Positions 20,756 to 31,191 of a stretch of 55,045 nucleotides of DNA are shown here, one piece after another. The stretch lies in the NCBI GenBank assembly GCA_002794775.1, contig NBAY01000143.1:1-55045 (forward strand). The letters are read 5' to 3'. This DNA is from Porodaedalea pini (Eukaryota; Basidiomycota; Agaricomycetes; Hymenochaetales; Hymenochaetaceae). A program made the translations under genes and the position numbers. Every line of letters begins with the position of its first letter. Position 1 is the stretch's first letter. The notes under the pieces were generated by a model. It had not been told where the DNA came from. It was given only the letters and a program-made list of their open reading frames with translations, and did not search any database.

Positions 20756-23700
20756 GTGAAGGAGAGTGAAGAGTATGAGCAGCTGTTCATGAGAGGAACT
20801 GGTGGACGCCAGCTGGACCTTCTCCTGAACGTCGAACACAGCGTGGAAGGTGAAGTGAGGGAGGTGGATGCACACGCGCTCGTGGATTCGGGATGTACGG
20901 GATCGTGCATCGACGTGAGATTCGTCGAACGGTATGGGCTGGAGACGAAGCGTTATATCTGGCCCCTTGCGGTACTCAATGCCGACGGCACACACAACGA
21001 AGCCGGGTTGATCGAGGAGTACGTCGACATTGAACTTACGATTGGTCACCATAAGGAACGGATCGTCCTGGCGGTAACCTCACTGGCATCGTCTAACATC
21101 TTCCTGGGGTACGACTGGCTTCGACGACACAACCCAGAGGTCGACTGGAAGACGGGTACACTTGACTTTACGCGCTGCCCGAGCGAATGTGCGATCGAAA
21201 GGAAGCAGGTGGAGGACCTAGGCAAGATGAAGGAGGAGGTGGAGCAGTTGAGGAGGGTGAGTGAGATGCGAATGGACAAGGCGTCCTGGCCCGCATACCT
21301 CAACGACTACGCCGACGTTTTCAGCGAAAAAGGTTTCGAGAAGCTGCCGGAACACCGACCCTGGGACCATGTCATCGACTTGAAACCCGACTTCAAACCG
21401 AGCGACTGTAAGATCTACCCGCTCACACCAACTGAGCAGCAGTCACTCAAGGACTTCCTTGATGAAAATCTGAAGTCGGGTCGCATTCGACGGTCGATAT
21501 CGCCCATGGCGTCGCCCTTCTTCTTCATAAAGAAGGCCGACAAATCGCTACGCCCGATCCAGGATTACCGTAAGCTCAATGACGGTACGATCAAGAACAA
21601 GTATCCCCTCCCTCTCATTGACGAACTCGTCGACAAGGTCAAGAAAGCGAAGTACATCACTAAGCTTGACCTTCGCTGGGGGTACTACAATATCCGGATC
21701 CGCGAGGGTGATGAATGGAAGGCAGCATTTCGCACGAACATGGGCCTCTTCGAACCAACGGTCATGTTTTTTGGCCTTTGCAACGCGCCGGCCACGTTCC
21801 AGGCCTTTGTCAACCACATCTTTAAGGACCTAATCTACGCGAACTTGATCATCGTATACCTCGACGACATCCTGATCCTCTCGGAAACCATTGAGGAGCA
21901 TATCGACACGTCGAGGCGCGTACTCCAGATCCTCCGAGAAAATGGCCTGTACCTGAAGCCGGAGAAGTGCGAGTTTGATGCCAAGGTCGTCAAATACCTC
22001 GGCCACATCATCGGCAATGGTGAGATCAGGGCTGACCCGGCAAAGACGGAGGCGATTGCAAACTGGCCAGTCCCACGGAACCTCAAGGAGCTGCAACAGT
22101 TCCTCGGTATGGGAAACTGGCTAAGACGGTTTATTAAGGACTACAGCAAGGTGGTCCGACCGTTGACGTCGTTAACGGGCAAGAAGGACTGGGTATGGGA
22201 GACCGAACAGCAGGAAGCGTTCGAGGAGCTGAGACGACGTCTCTGCTCACCTCCAGTCCTAGCCATCGCCAATGACGAGGGCCCTTTCCGCGTAGAAGCG
22301 GACTCGTCGAACTTTGCGCTCGGTGGTGTGTTGTTGCAGAAGCAGGAAGGGAAGTGGAGGGTGATCGCCTACAGGTCAGAGGCACTTGAACCAGCGGAAC
22401 GAAACTACGAGATCTATGACAAGGAGATGCTCGCGATCATTTCGGCACTCAAGGAGTGGCGGCAATACCTCCTTGGCGCTTGCCACAAGATTGAAATCTG
22501 GTCCGACCACGCCAACCTCACCTACTTCAGGTCAGCGCAGAAGCTGAGCTATCGCCAAGCTCGCTGGCGGACCGAACTTGAAGAATTCGACTTCCACCTC
22601 AAACACAAGTCGGGCAAGACGATGGGCAAGGCCGACCTGCTATCGCGTATGGCGGGCTATGATCAGGGCAAGGATGACAACGAGGGGGTCGTGTTCATCA
22701 AGGATAAGTGGTTGAACCGTGGAGTGGTGCGGACATCACGCGACGAAGTGATGAAACGAGTGGGTGAAGCGCAGAGGGCGCAGGACGAGTCGGAGAGGCC
22801 GACGGGAATGACGGAGGTCGACGGATTGTGGCGCATGAAAGACAAGGTGTACGTGCCATCGTCAATGAAGGAGGCCGTATTACGGGAATGTCACGACTCG
22901 GTACTGGCTGGACACCCAGGAGCGTCGAAAACGGTGGAACTCGTCCAACGAGACTTCTGGTGGACGTCGATGTTCTCCGACGTCAGAGCGTATGTCCGAG
23001 GGTGTGATCGCTGCCAGTGAACAAAGGCTCTGAGGGCATCGAGGTCGAGGCCACTCCACCCGAACACGGTCCCGGAAGGCCCATGGGAAATTGTCACGGT
23101 CGACCTCATCGGAGAACTCCCGGACTCCAAGGGACACAACGCAATCTGCGTTTTCGTCGACAGGTTCTCGAAACAGATGCACGCGATCCCGACGACGACA
23201 AGGTTGTCGGCGGAAGGCATGGCTCAACTGTACCGCGACCATGTCTTCCGCCTCCACGGCTTGCCGAAGAAGATCATCCATGACCGAGGCACGCAGTTCG
23301 ATGCATCGATGATGAAGGAGCTGTACAAACTCCTACACATCGAAGGCAACCCGTCAACGGCGTATCACCCACAGACAGATGGTCAGACGGAACGCGTTAA
23401 CCAAGAGCTTGAACAATATCTTAGGCTCTTCGTAAACCATCGACAATCGGACTGGAAGGACTGGCTCCCCCTCGCGGAGTTCACATATAATAACCACGAG
23501 CATTCGGCGACGAAGATGTCTCCTTTCTACGCGAACGCAGGACGTCACCTCTTAAGCTTTGACACGACACGAACCTCGTCTGCCAACATGTCGGCGGAAG
23601 AATTCGCGAAGCACATAAAGGAGACTCATCGGGTTGCGAAGGACAACTTGGTCAAAGCGGCGGACGACATGAAACGCTATCACGACCGGACAGCAGGGAT

Positions 23701-24250
23701 TTCGGTTGAGTACAAGGCTGGGGACAAGGTTTTCCTTGACGGGCGAAACATCAGCACAGACTCGCCGACAAAGAAACTCGCTGACAAATGGTATGGCCCC
23801 TTCGAAATCGTCGACAAGGTAGGAGCAAGCGCGTACAAGCTCAAGCTCCCAAAGCGATGGAAAAAGGTCCACCCGGTCTTCAACGAAGCACTGCTAAAGC
23901 CCGCCGTCGAACCGTCCTTCGAGAGCCAAAGACAACCAGCACTGCCGCCACCTGACATCATCGACAACGAGGAGGAGTACGAGATTGAAGAGGTTCTAGA
24001 CTCGCGTCTGCACCGAGGGAAACTACAGTACCTTGTCAAGTGGGTAGGCTACAATGAACCTACTTGGCAGCCTGAGACGGACTTCGGCGAGAACGCGAAG
24101 GAGGCGATCGCTGAGTTCTACCTCAAACATCCCGGTGCACCTCGAAAACTCGACATCCCTCGTCAACGACTCCGTCCGCTATTCGTCGACACCGAGCCTG
24201 ACGACCGCGATCATGGTTGGTCGGGACGCCCAACCTTGAAGGGGGGGTAA
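20756..24250 (+). pseudogene. pol of element 1: PR-RT-RNaseH-IN-chromodomain, one stop
   Basis: A single frame (about 1,164 codons from the first ATG; the frame is open back to the end of gag) with one TGA at 23018-23020, where a related element has CGA. Order: aspartic protease (LVDSGCTGS), reverse transcriptase (YLDDILIL, about 21856), RNase H (EADSSNFALGG), HH-CC zinc finger (ending in CDRC), integrase core (VDLIGELPDSKGHNA ... HDRGTQFDA ... STAYHPQTDGQTERVNQELE) and a chromodomain (YLVKWVGYNEPTWQPE, about 24028). The chromodomain places it among chromoviruses, which tend to target heterochromatin. The stop separates integrase from RT, so it is probably inactive unless read through. Confidence 0.93.
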
Positions 24251-24664
24251 TGTTAGAACCTGAACTTTCACCTTTTCCTTTATTTTCCCTTTTACCATTT
24301 CCTTTATTATATTCGTCCTTTTCATTATATTTACCCATCTTACACAATCATTCCCACACTGCCTTCATTCGTTCCATTCCCACTCGTTAGGTAATGTTAG
24401 GTAATATAGTCTCACGGTCATCGCTATATAAGGTCTCAGGAATCGCATGAACTCCTTGTTCTGCTTTTCCTCTTACCTCCGCGACGACCTAGGTGAGACT
24501 CGTCCCCCTTGTATTAGTTTAGACTTGTATTAATCCTCTTACCTCCGCGACGACCTAGCCTGAGTACAGCGTGTCCCGAGTCCCCGCTCAAGTATAGCAC
24601 GTCCCAGACGACAGTCAGCCGAGACCTGCCCAGTCCGAGTCATCTCCCGGACTCCTGCCTAACA
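24251..24664 (+). repeat. 3' LTR of element 1
   Basis: 414 bp, TG...CA, preceded by a polypurine tract (gaagggggggtaa). It differs from the 5' LTR at about six positions. Confidence 0.95.
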
Positions 24665-24807
24665 CTTCGTGATCGGACTCCTTGATCTCTAAGCGCCGAA
24701 GAAGCGCTGTACGTAAGTCGCCAGTGATTCCTCTCAGGAACGCGTGCTGGGATTCTGGCTTGGTGAGCTTATCTTTCGCGATAAGATAGTCGGATCGAAC
24801 TACGAAA
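24665..24807 (-). pseudogene. Family 2 gag, internal part
   Basis: Minus-strand reading FVVRSDYLIAKDKLTKPE and then LRTALLRRLEIKESDH, continuing the gag piece at 30464-30766 and leading into the piece at 17674-18352. Flanked by element 1 (left) and unit C (right). Confidence 0.8.
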
Positions 24808-25168
24808 TTACGATTACTGAGTTTACGAAGTATTGTCTTTTGTTGTGGGCAAAGTTAGGGAGCCTGATTTGGGGTTTTGTCAGCTTTTATAAGCTGATGG
24901 CATACCATATATGTTAATTTTGGACCCCTTTTCTGCTAAATTGAGCAGTGGCGATGAAGTCATTCACTGCTTTTGTGGCTGTACAGTGCTCACTTTCTTC
25001 ATCAACATATTTAACTTTATTCAACCATCCAATTCTCAAGCTTGAGGCATGTAAAAAAACTTCAGACAATTCTCTGTCTGTTTATGTATTTTTGGTAAAA
25101 TAAAGTGGCCTGGTTGAATAAAAATCGGTCGAAAGCAGAGTTGACGACAGTGCCAACATGTGATCTCC
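24808..25168 (+). other. Left terminal noncoding segment of unit C
   Basis: Matches 9952-10300 of unit B from its first base (ttacgattactgag). AT-rich, no gene. Confidence 0.55.
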
Positions 25169-26880
25169 ACCCTTGCGGTCGTTGACGAGTCTGTTTTGCT
25201 GCAGCAAAGACACTCGCTTCACTCCCCCATGTGATCCTCAGCGGAGGCACACCTGAGTTGACTTGTCTCCTTCACTTTTCTCTTGGGCTTTCTCTGCTTT
25301 TTTCTTAATCACACTACATCACTGCTTCTCATGGTAGCGGCCCCGTCATAGCTGCCTGCCTGCCCACCCGCACTGCTCGAGGCAACAAAGAGGTCGACGA
25401 CAGCATGGCAAGAGGACCTCCAATTGCTCTTTCATCGCATGAAAGATCGCTTCCCAGATGTCGTCTGGGATCTACTGGATGAGGACGCGATGGACGAAGG
25501 CAGCAACACGGACTCGGAGGTTTGGGGACATAAAGGTGAGCACGAGCACAGAACCTACCACCTGTCCTTGAGACTAACAAATGCTAGCTATTGTTTATGC
25601 TCACGCTATTTCTCGTTCTCCTCCTCGCTGGCACCTTCCCCACCTCTTGCTAAATCGGAGTCGTGGCCTGTACAGTTGTTCGGCTCCATCAAAGCAATGC
25701 AAAGCAGCATGCCGCTGACAGCAAAGCCGTCTCTGGCATCTGCATCTTCCATCTTATCTGCTGCATTGTCGTCTTCTGCGGCATCAGGGTTGAAGACACT
25801 ACTGAGCGCGATAGCATGAGCACGTCGCATTCGCTTCGTACGAGCGTGCTGAACAAGAACCTTGCTCGCATGAATGCGGCTGTCACCTCGTCTAGCGCAT
25901 CTGTCCGGAGCGTAGCGCGCAGCGTTGCGTCGACGACTAGCCGAACGTCATCGCGCCTTACGACTGCAACGGAGCGTGAGCGTAAGAAGAGCCGGCCAGA
26001 CTCGAAGTTTGCGCCGTCCACCCCGCGTAGCACGAGTCCAAGCGTCCATAGGGCACCGAGTGCGCTCTCGTGTACTTCAGGTATGGACGTGGATGGGGAG
26101 GGTGACGAACAAGAAAGCCCGCGACTAAAGGGCTCGACCTCGTCCCTTGCGCGCTCTACCGCATCATCTTCCGTGGTTTCTCGACGGCCCAGTGTAGCTT
26201 CTCGTTCTCCGCACACAACTGGGAAAGACGCAGGTGTCACGAGTGTAAAACTACCAAACATCGTCTCCATGCAAAGACCAAAGTCTGTCGCCGCCTCTGT
26301 TTCATCTACTCGTTCACATGCATCGACTATCCGCAGAAATGCCGCCACTGCGGGCCAGCAAGGTACTCTTCGTCCACCTCATTCGCCCTCGCGACCGACA
26401 TCCTCGCTCTCGAATGTGTCAATGTCCAGCAGCAGGAGCGGGGCTTCAGCACGCGAGTCTACATTCAAGACGCGTCGCGAAAACATGACCCACGCGACTC
26501 TGTTACTCGGTCAAGGAAAGTCTTGACCACGTCAATGACCTCGATGCGCAGCACCGGAACCTCAAGATCGCCTAAAATGTCGGCGCCTGCGCTACTGAAA
26601 GGACGGCCGCATCGCGTCTCTGAAACGAGTGCGGCACCAATTAGTACGGTAAACGCAGCATCGCGCACACGGAAGGTGTCGCCCATTACTACAGTATCTA
26701 CGAAAACAACGGCAAACAAGACGCCCGTCATTCGAAAGTCACCGTCGGCGAATTCAATTCGATCAGCTGCATCTGTGGCAACAGCTGGAGGGAAAAAGAC
26801 AGCGACGAAGAAGTCCCCTGCAGTCGATAAGAAGAAGCCTTCTCCGGCGAGGCATCGCGTGCGACTTATGCTTTACTCTA
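25169..26880 (+). pseudogene. BTB/CAP-Gly gene: N-terminal exon and Ser-rich linker
   Basis: First exon reads LFHRMKDRFPDVVWDLLDED as in unit B, with the same intron after it. The BTB core is deleted. From about 25680 the sequence becomes a Ser/Thr/Arg-rich linker, open 25663-26526 (TTATERERKKSRPDSKFAPS, SVHRAPSALS) and then in another frame to 26921 (KKTATKKSPAVDKKKPSP). Such linkers precede microtubule-binding CAP-Gly domains. The reading breaks at about 26880, where RPB1 begins. That N-terminus, linker and CAP-Gly end belong to one gene is my inference from unit order. Confidence 0.5.
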
Positions 26881-26919
26881 GTACGTGTTTATCCACCTTT
26901 AACTCAATGTATGGTCGTT

Positions 26920-29213
26920 GATTAGTGTATTCTAGCCTTTCGTCTAAATCTTTCCGTCACTCCACCGTATGATGCCGATTTCGATGGCGATGAGATGAAC
27001 AAGCAGTATGTCACTTTTAAGATTAGCTTTACATCTCTTTCTCAGCTCCGTCTAGCGTTCCTCAGAGCGAAGAGGCGAGAGCCGAACTCAATCAAATTGC
27101 ACGGGTTACAAAGCAGATCATCTCGCCGCAGGCGAACAAACCTGTTATGGGCATCGTACAGGACACGTTGTGCAGTGTCCCGAAATTCACTCTGCGGGAT
27201 AGCTTCCTCGACTGGGTGCAGGTGCAAAACATCCTACTCTGGGTGCCGGACTGGGACGGCACGATTCCGACGCCGGCGATCTTGAAGCCGAAGCCATTAT
27301 GGACGGGCAAACAGATTCTTAGCATGACGATTCCTTGCGGAATAAAGATATATCGCTCGCCTGATCTGAAACCTTCGAGCTCCGTTTTCGACGATGGCAT
27401 GCTCATTGAAATCGGCGAGATCATCTTTGGTATCGTGTAGAAAAAGACGGTTGGAGCGTTGCAAGGCGGTCTTATCCACGTCGTCTTCCGCGAAAAAGGT
27501 CCCGAAGCGACTCGTACGCTGTTCACTGGTCTCCAGCAGATGGTTAATCACTGGCGGTTCCACAATGGATTCAGGATAGGCATTGGTGATACGGTCGCGG
27601 ATAAGAAGACAATGGTGTACATCACGGAGCAGATCGAGATGCGGAAGCAGAATGTCGTGCAGGTCATTGAAGACGCATCTAACGACCGTCTGAAAGCTGC
27701 ACCGGGTATGACTATTCGCGAGTCGTTCGAGAGTCAAGTCGAACGCGAGCTCAACTTGGCGCGTGACAACTCCGGTGTCAAACAGATGGTTGTCGCGGGT
27801 TCGAAGGGTTCGTTCATTAACATCTCGCAGATGTCCGTCTGTGTTGGTCAGCAGTCCTTTGAAGGGAAGTAAACCCCGATCGGCTTCAGGCATCGCACTC
27901 TACCTCACTTCACGAAGGATGACTTCAGCCCAGAGGCGCGCGGCTTCGTTGAAAACTCGTATCTTCGTGGGTTAACTTCGCAAGAGTTTTTCTTCCACAC
28001 TATGGCTGGTCGCGAAGGTTTGATCGATACCGCTGTCAAGACGGCCAAGACTGATTACATTCAGCGTCGACTTGTAAGGGCACTCGAAGACGTGACTGTC
28101 TGCTACGACGGGACTGTACGAAACTCACTGGGTGACCTGATCCAATTCGTGCATGGCGAGGATGGTATGGACGGTGCTTTTGTTGAACGGCAAACGATCA
28201 AAACGTTTGGTATCAATGATCGCGAGTTCGAACCTCGCTATCGGGTCGATGTCACTGACCCGAAGGGTGGATTCCTTCCTGGTGTTTTGCAAATTGGTAT
28301 CGACGACTCATCCCTCGAGCTCCGGCAAAAACTCGACGAGGAATACGACCGTCTTCATGAGGATCGGAAATCGCTACATGAATTCATTTTCCCGGGCCGT
28401 GACAATTCCGCTGCCCACTATCTTCCTGTCAACCTGAACCGCATCGTGCAGAACGCAACGCAGACTTTCCATATCGACCCCAGAAAACCGAGCGATCTGG
28501 AGCCGGTTTACATCATTGAGCAGGTGCAGCAGCTGGCAGACCGCCTGATCGTTGTGCGCTGCGATGATCTTTTGATAAAGGAGGCTGCCGAGAACGCTTC
28601 TGTTGCATTCCGCATGCACATTCGGGCGACTTTTGCCGCTCGTCTAGTCCTAGAGGAGTTCCATCTCAACAGAGGTGGAGACGAAGTTCAACCGGTCGGT
28701 CGCTCATCCGGGCGAGATGTGCGGCACACTCGCTGCCCAGTTGATTGGTGAGCCAGTGACGCAGATGACACTAAATACCTTCCATTATGCTGGTGTTTCG
28801 AGTAAAAACATCACGCTCGGTGTGCCGTGTCTTAAAGAAATCATCAACGTCGCCGCGAACATCAAGACTCCGTCGCTCACAGTGTACCTGGACCCAGAAA
28901 TCGCTGCTGTCGACACGAGGGCCAATTCGGTGCAAACAGAACTTGCGTACACATCGCTGCGTGCCGTTACAGCGGCGGTCGAGATCTACTACAATCCTGA
29001 TTCAAGTACGACAATCATTGAGGAGGATAAGGAGTTTGTTGATGCATTCTTCTCCATCTCCGACGAGGAAATTGAGTCGGGTCTTCATCTTCAGCCGCCA
29101 TGGCTACTTCGTCTTGAGCTCAGTCGCTCGAAGATGCTTGACAGGAAACTTACGATGAACTACGTTGCTGGCCGTATCGCGGAAAGTTTTGCCATTGCCA
29201 AAAATGCCATCTA
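26920..29213 (+). pseudogene. RPB1: RPB1 long fragment, copy C
   Basis: The most complete RPB1 piece. It starts with FRLNLSVTPPYDADFDGDEM, carrying the metal-A aspartates DFDGD, then a retained intron (about 27006-27047), [44 protein letters not shown] and [24 protein letters not shown] at 27870-27872 lies where copies A and B have the PRP8/RPB1 joint; here RPB1 is continuous across it. It goes on through the bridge helix (from 28002) and trigger-loop region (28728-28800) and keeps the [12 protein letters not shown] segment lost from A and B. A 24-bp deletion at 28673 is bounded by gag repeats. About 760 of RPB1's roughly 1,700 residues. Confidence 0.92.
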
Positions 29214-29935
29214 AGGAAAATATTGACCCTGAAGATCCTCCCAATGCAGGCAGTACATTGACGATTAAAGGGAAGGGGAGTGGAAAGGGCGGGCGGATGC
29301 CATCATCGCAGACGACAGATCTCTGCGATCGAGCAACAACGGATCAAATACAACTCTTGTTACATTGCGGCACAAGGAATTGAATGACACCAGTACCCTC
29401 AATCGAGTGCCTGCGGGGGAGACGGCGTCTGCAAGCGAGACGGTCATGCTGCAACCCCGTGGCGTTACATTGGACATCGGCATTCCATGTATCATTACTT
29501 CAAAGCGGAAGCAGTTCCGTGCGTTTGCCCGTTATATCGGCGAGGTTGAGGGTGAGAGCGGGCCATGGGTCGGTGTCGAGGTGCCCGTGGGCGATGCTTG
29601 GGCAGACGATCAGCTCGAGGGCCGCCAGTGGGATGACAGCTCATGGGGTGGTGTGCGCTACTTTGACGTCGGGACTTTGGCATCGGGATGGGGCGACGAC
29701 AAATGCATGACCCGCCGGCAACGCGCTGATTTGACGAATAACTATGGAACTAGCGTTATTAGTGGCTGGAAGGGCACGAAGCGCGAGGGGAGCAGCTCAG
29801 CGTTGACCGCAAGAAGTGTTTCCGTAGCACGTTGCCGTCAGTGCAGGACGTGTCGAACACGGAGTATTGAGGTCTCTTTGTGAGGCCACAGCAGGTGCTG
29901 TATGTTGTAGATGCTGTCGGTTCGGACTTGTGAAT
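29214..29935 (+). pseudogene. CAP-Gly domain C-terminal fragment, copy C
   Basis: As in copies A and B: IPCIITSKRKQFRAFARYIG, GPWVGVEVPVG, DGVRYF-type end. Open 29365-29883 with the CAP-Gly core intact, then a one-base loss near 29790 shifts the frame before the RPQQVLYVVDAVG end. Confidence 0.75.
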
Positions 29936-30283
29936 CTTGGAACATATTTAAGTTCAGATTCCTGCCCTTTTTCTTTTTCTTTCTTTCTTTCTTTTACCCT
30001 ACTCCCATGTTTAGTCACTCCTTGCTCTGGGCAAATGCCCTCATCACCGAAACCACTTGTGGGCATGTTCATATTCCTCTCTTATCTACTCAATCAGATC
30101 ACTCTGGATTCTCGAATTGCACCTTTTGGAGAATTTTTTAATCAGTTTTTGAATGCTGTTGGTTTTTTAGTTAGTACATTTGTGTTGAGTTTCTGTACAA
30201 ATGGCATTCTTGTGCCTCACGCAATAAGTTAGAAATCATTTTAGAGTATGTTAGCACACAGATGAGTTGTGCATTGCATTTCA
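29936..30283 (+). other. 3' tail of unit C
   Basis: Pyrimidine-rich former 3' UTR shared with copies A and B, running to gcatttca where the MITE-like element begins. No gene. Confidence 0.6.
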
Positions 30284-30463
30284 ACTTGAGGTAGTGGGCC
30301 ATTGGGATGGCAAGCTACAATTACTGTTTTCTGTGTCTTTCATTTTATATGAGAGGACTAAAGCTTCCAAATTATACTAAAACATTATTCTCATTAGTGA
30401 ATTATTTAGTATTCAGTAAACAGTAATCGTAGCTTGCCATCCTAATGGCCCACTACCTCAAGT
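30284..30463. repeat. MITE-like inverted-repeat element C (180 bp)
   Basis: Same orientation as element A. Terminal repeats begin acttgaggtagtgggccatt. Its right end abuts the family 2 gag directly, so it forms the outer end of unit C. Confidence 0.9.
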
Positions 30464-30766
30464 CTCGCTTATACTGTCCCAGATCTTTGCGAGAGCGAAT
30501 CCCTTGTTCGGCTCGGTCGACGACCATTTGCTCGAACTCAGCGCGGGAGTAGTGTCGTCCTGCTCCAAGGCTCGGGTATAGTCCGGTGGTTGCTTTCTTG
30601 ATGTCGTTCCATACGATCGGGTTGGCTTTGAACTCGTCCAAGGTTTCCCAGAGTTCAGCGACTTCTGCCGAGGCGTAGTACCTGGCGTATTTGGCTTTCG
30701 ATCTGTCGTCCCAATTGAGATCGTCAGCGAGGAACTCGATATCCTCAAAGTAACGGGGTAGGTCCC
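30464..30766 (-). pseudogene. Family 2 gag, part before unit C
   Basis: Minus-strand reading LPRYFEDIEFLADDLNWDD, then FKANPIVWNDIKKATTGLYP, ending GQYKRD at unit C. It continues the N-terminal piece at 37044 across element 2 exactly at the duplicated GTCCC. Confidence 0.85.
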
Positions 30767-31191
30767 TGTCAGAACTTGAACTTTCACCCTTTCTTTGTTT
30801 CCCCTTTCTCCTTTTCCTTTCCTTTTAACTGCTCTTTCTTATTATCTTTAATCATCTTTCCAATCACTTCCCACGCTCCCTTCACATGACCTTCAATTGT
30901 TCCATTCCCGCTCGTTATGTAATGTTAGGTAATATAGTCTCGCGGTCGTCGCTATATAAGGTCTCAGGAATCGCATGAACTCCTTGTTCTGCTTTTCCTC
31001 TTACCTCCGCGACGACCTAGGTGAGACTCGTCCCCCTTGTATTAGTTTAGACTTGTATTAATCCTCTTACCTCCGCGACGACCTAGCCTGAGTAAGCGTG
31101 TCCCGAGTCTACGCTCGAGTATAGCACGTCCCAGACGACAGTCAGCCGAGGCCTGCCCAGTCCAAGTCGTCTCCCGGACTCCTGCCTAACA
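30767..31191 (+). repeat. 5' LTR of element 2
   Basis: TG...CA (tgtcagaact ... gcctaaca), TATA box tatataag, and the same duplicated 24-bp segment with intron-like spacing as element 1. Confidence 0.95.

Larger units (their letters stand above)
18353..24664 (+). mobile_element. Chromovirus element 1 (Ty3/gypsy, 6.3 kb)
   Basis: Complete LTR element: two 414-bp LTRs, leader, gag, pol with chromodomain, and a G-rich polypurine tract before the 3' LTR. A perfect 5-bp target duplication CTTCG flanks it (18348-18352 and 24665-24669), and the family 2 gag reads through the site. The LTRs differ at about 6 of 414 bases, so insertion is fairly recent. One nonsense codon in pol. Confidence 0.95.
24808..30463 (+). 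mobile_element. Chimeric gene-fragment unit, copy C (simplest form)
   Basis: 5.66 kb: shared left terminus, N-terminal part and Ser-rich linker of a BTB/CAP-Gly gene, a long RPB1 piece, the CAP-Gly end, tail and terminal inverted-repeat element. It lies inside the family 2 gag, whose reading breaks at GQYKRD and resumes at FVVRSD with at most two or three bases unexplained, so both ends of the insertion are seen. This is the best evidence that the unit moves as one piece. It lacks PRP8, eIF4G, NOT1, P4-ATPase and ARM-like parts. Confidence 0.8.

Noticed and set aside
20600..20760. Programmed -1 frameshift site between gag and pol of element 1
   Set aside because: pol is in the -1 frame and open back to the gag stop, but I could not identify a convincing slippery heptamer, so it is not listed as a feature.
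26920..29213. Genuine RPB1 gene
   Set aside because: It contains an in-frame stop, deletions and neither start nor CTD, and sits between halves of another gene inside a mobile unit.
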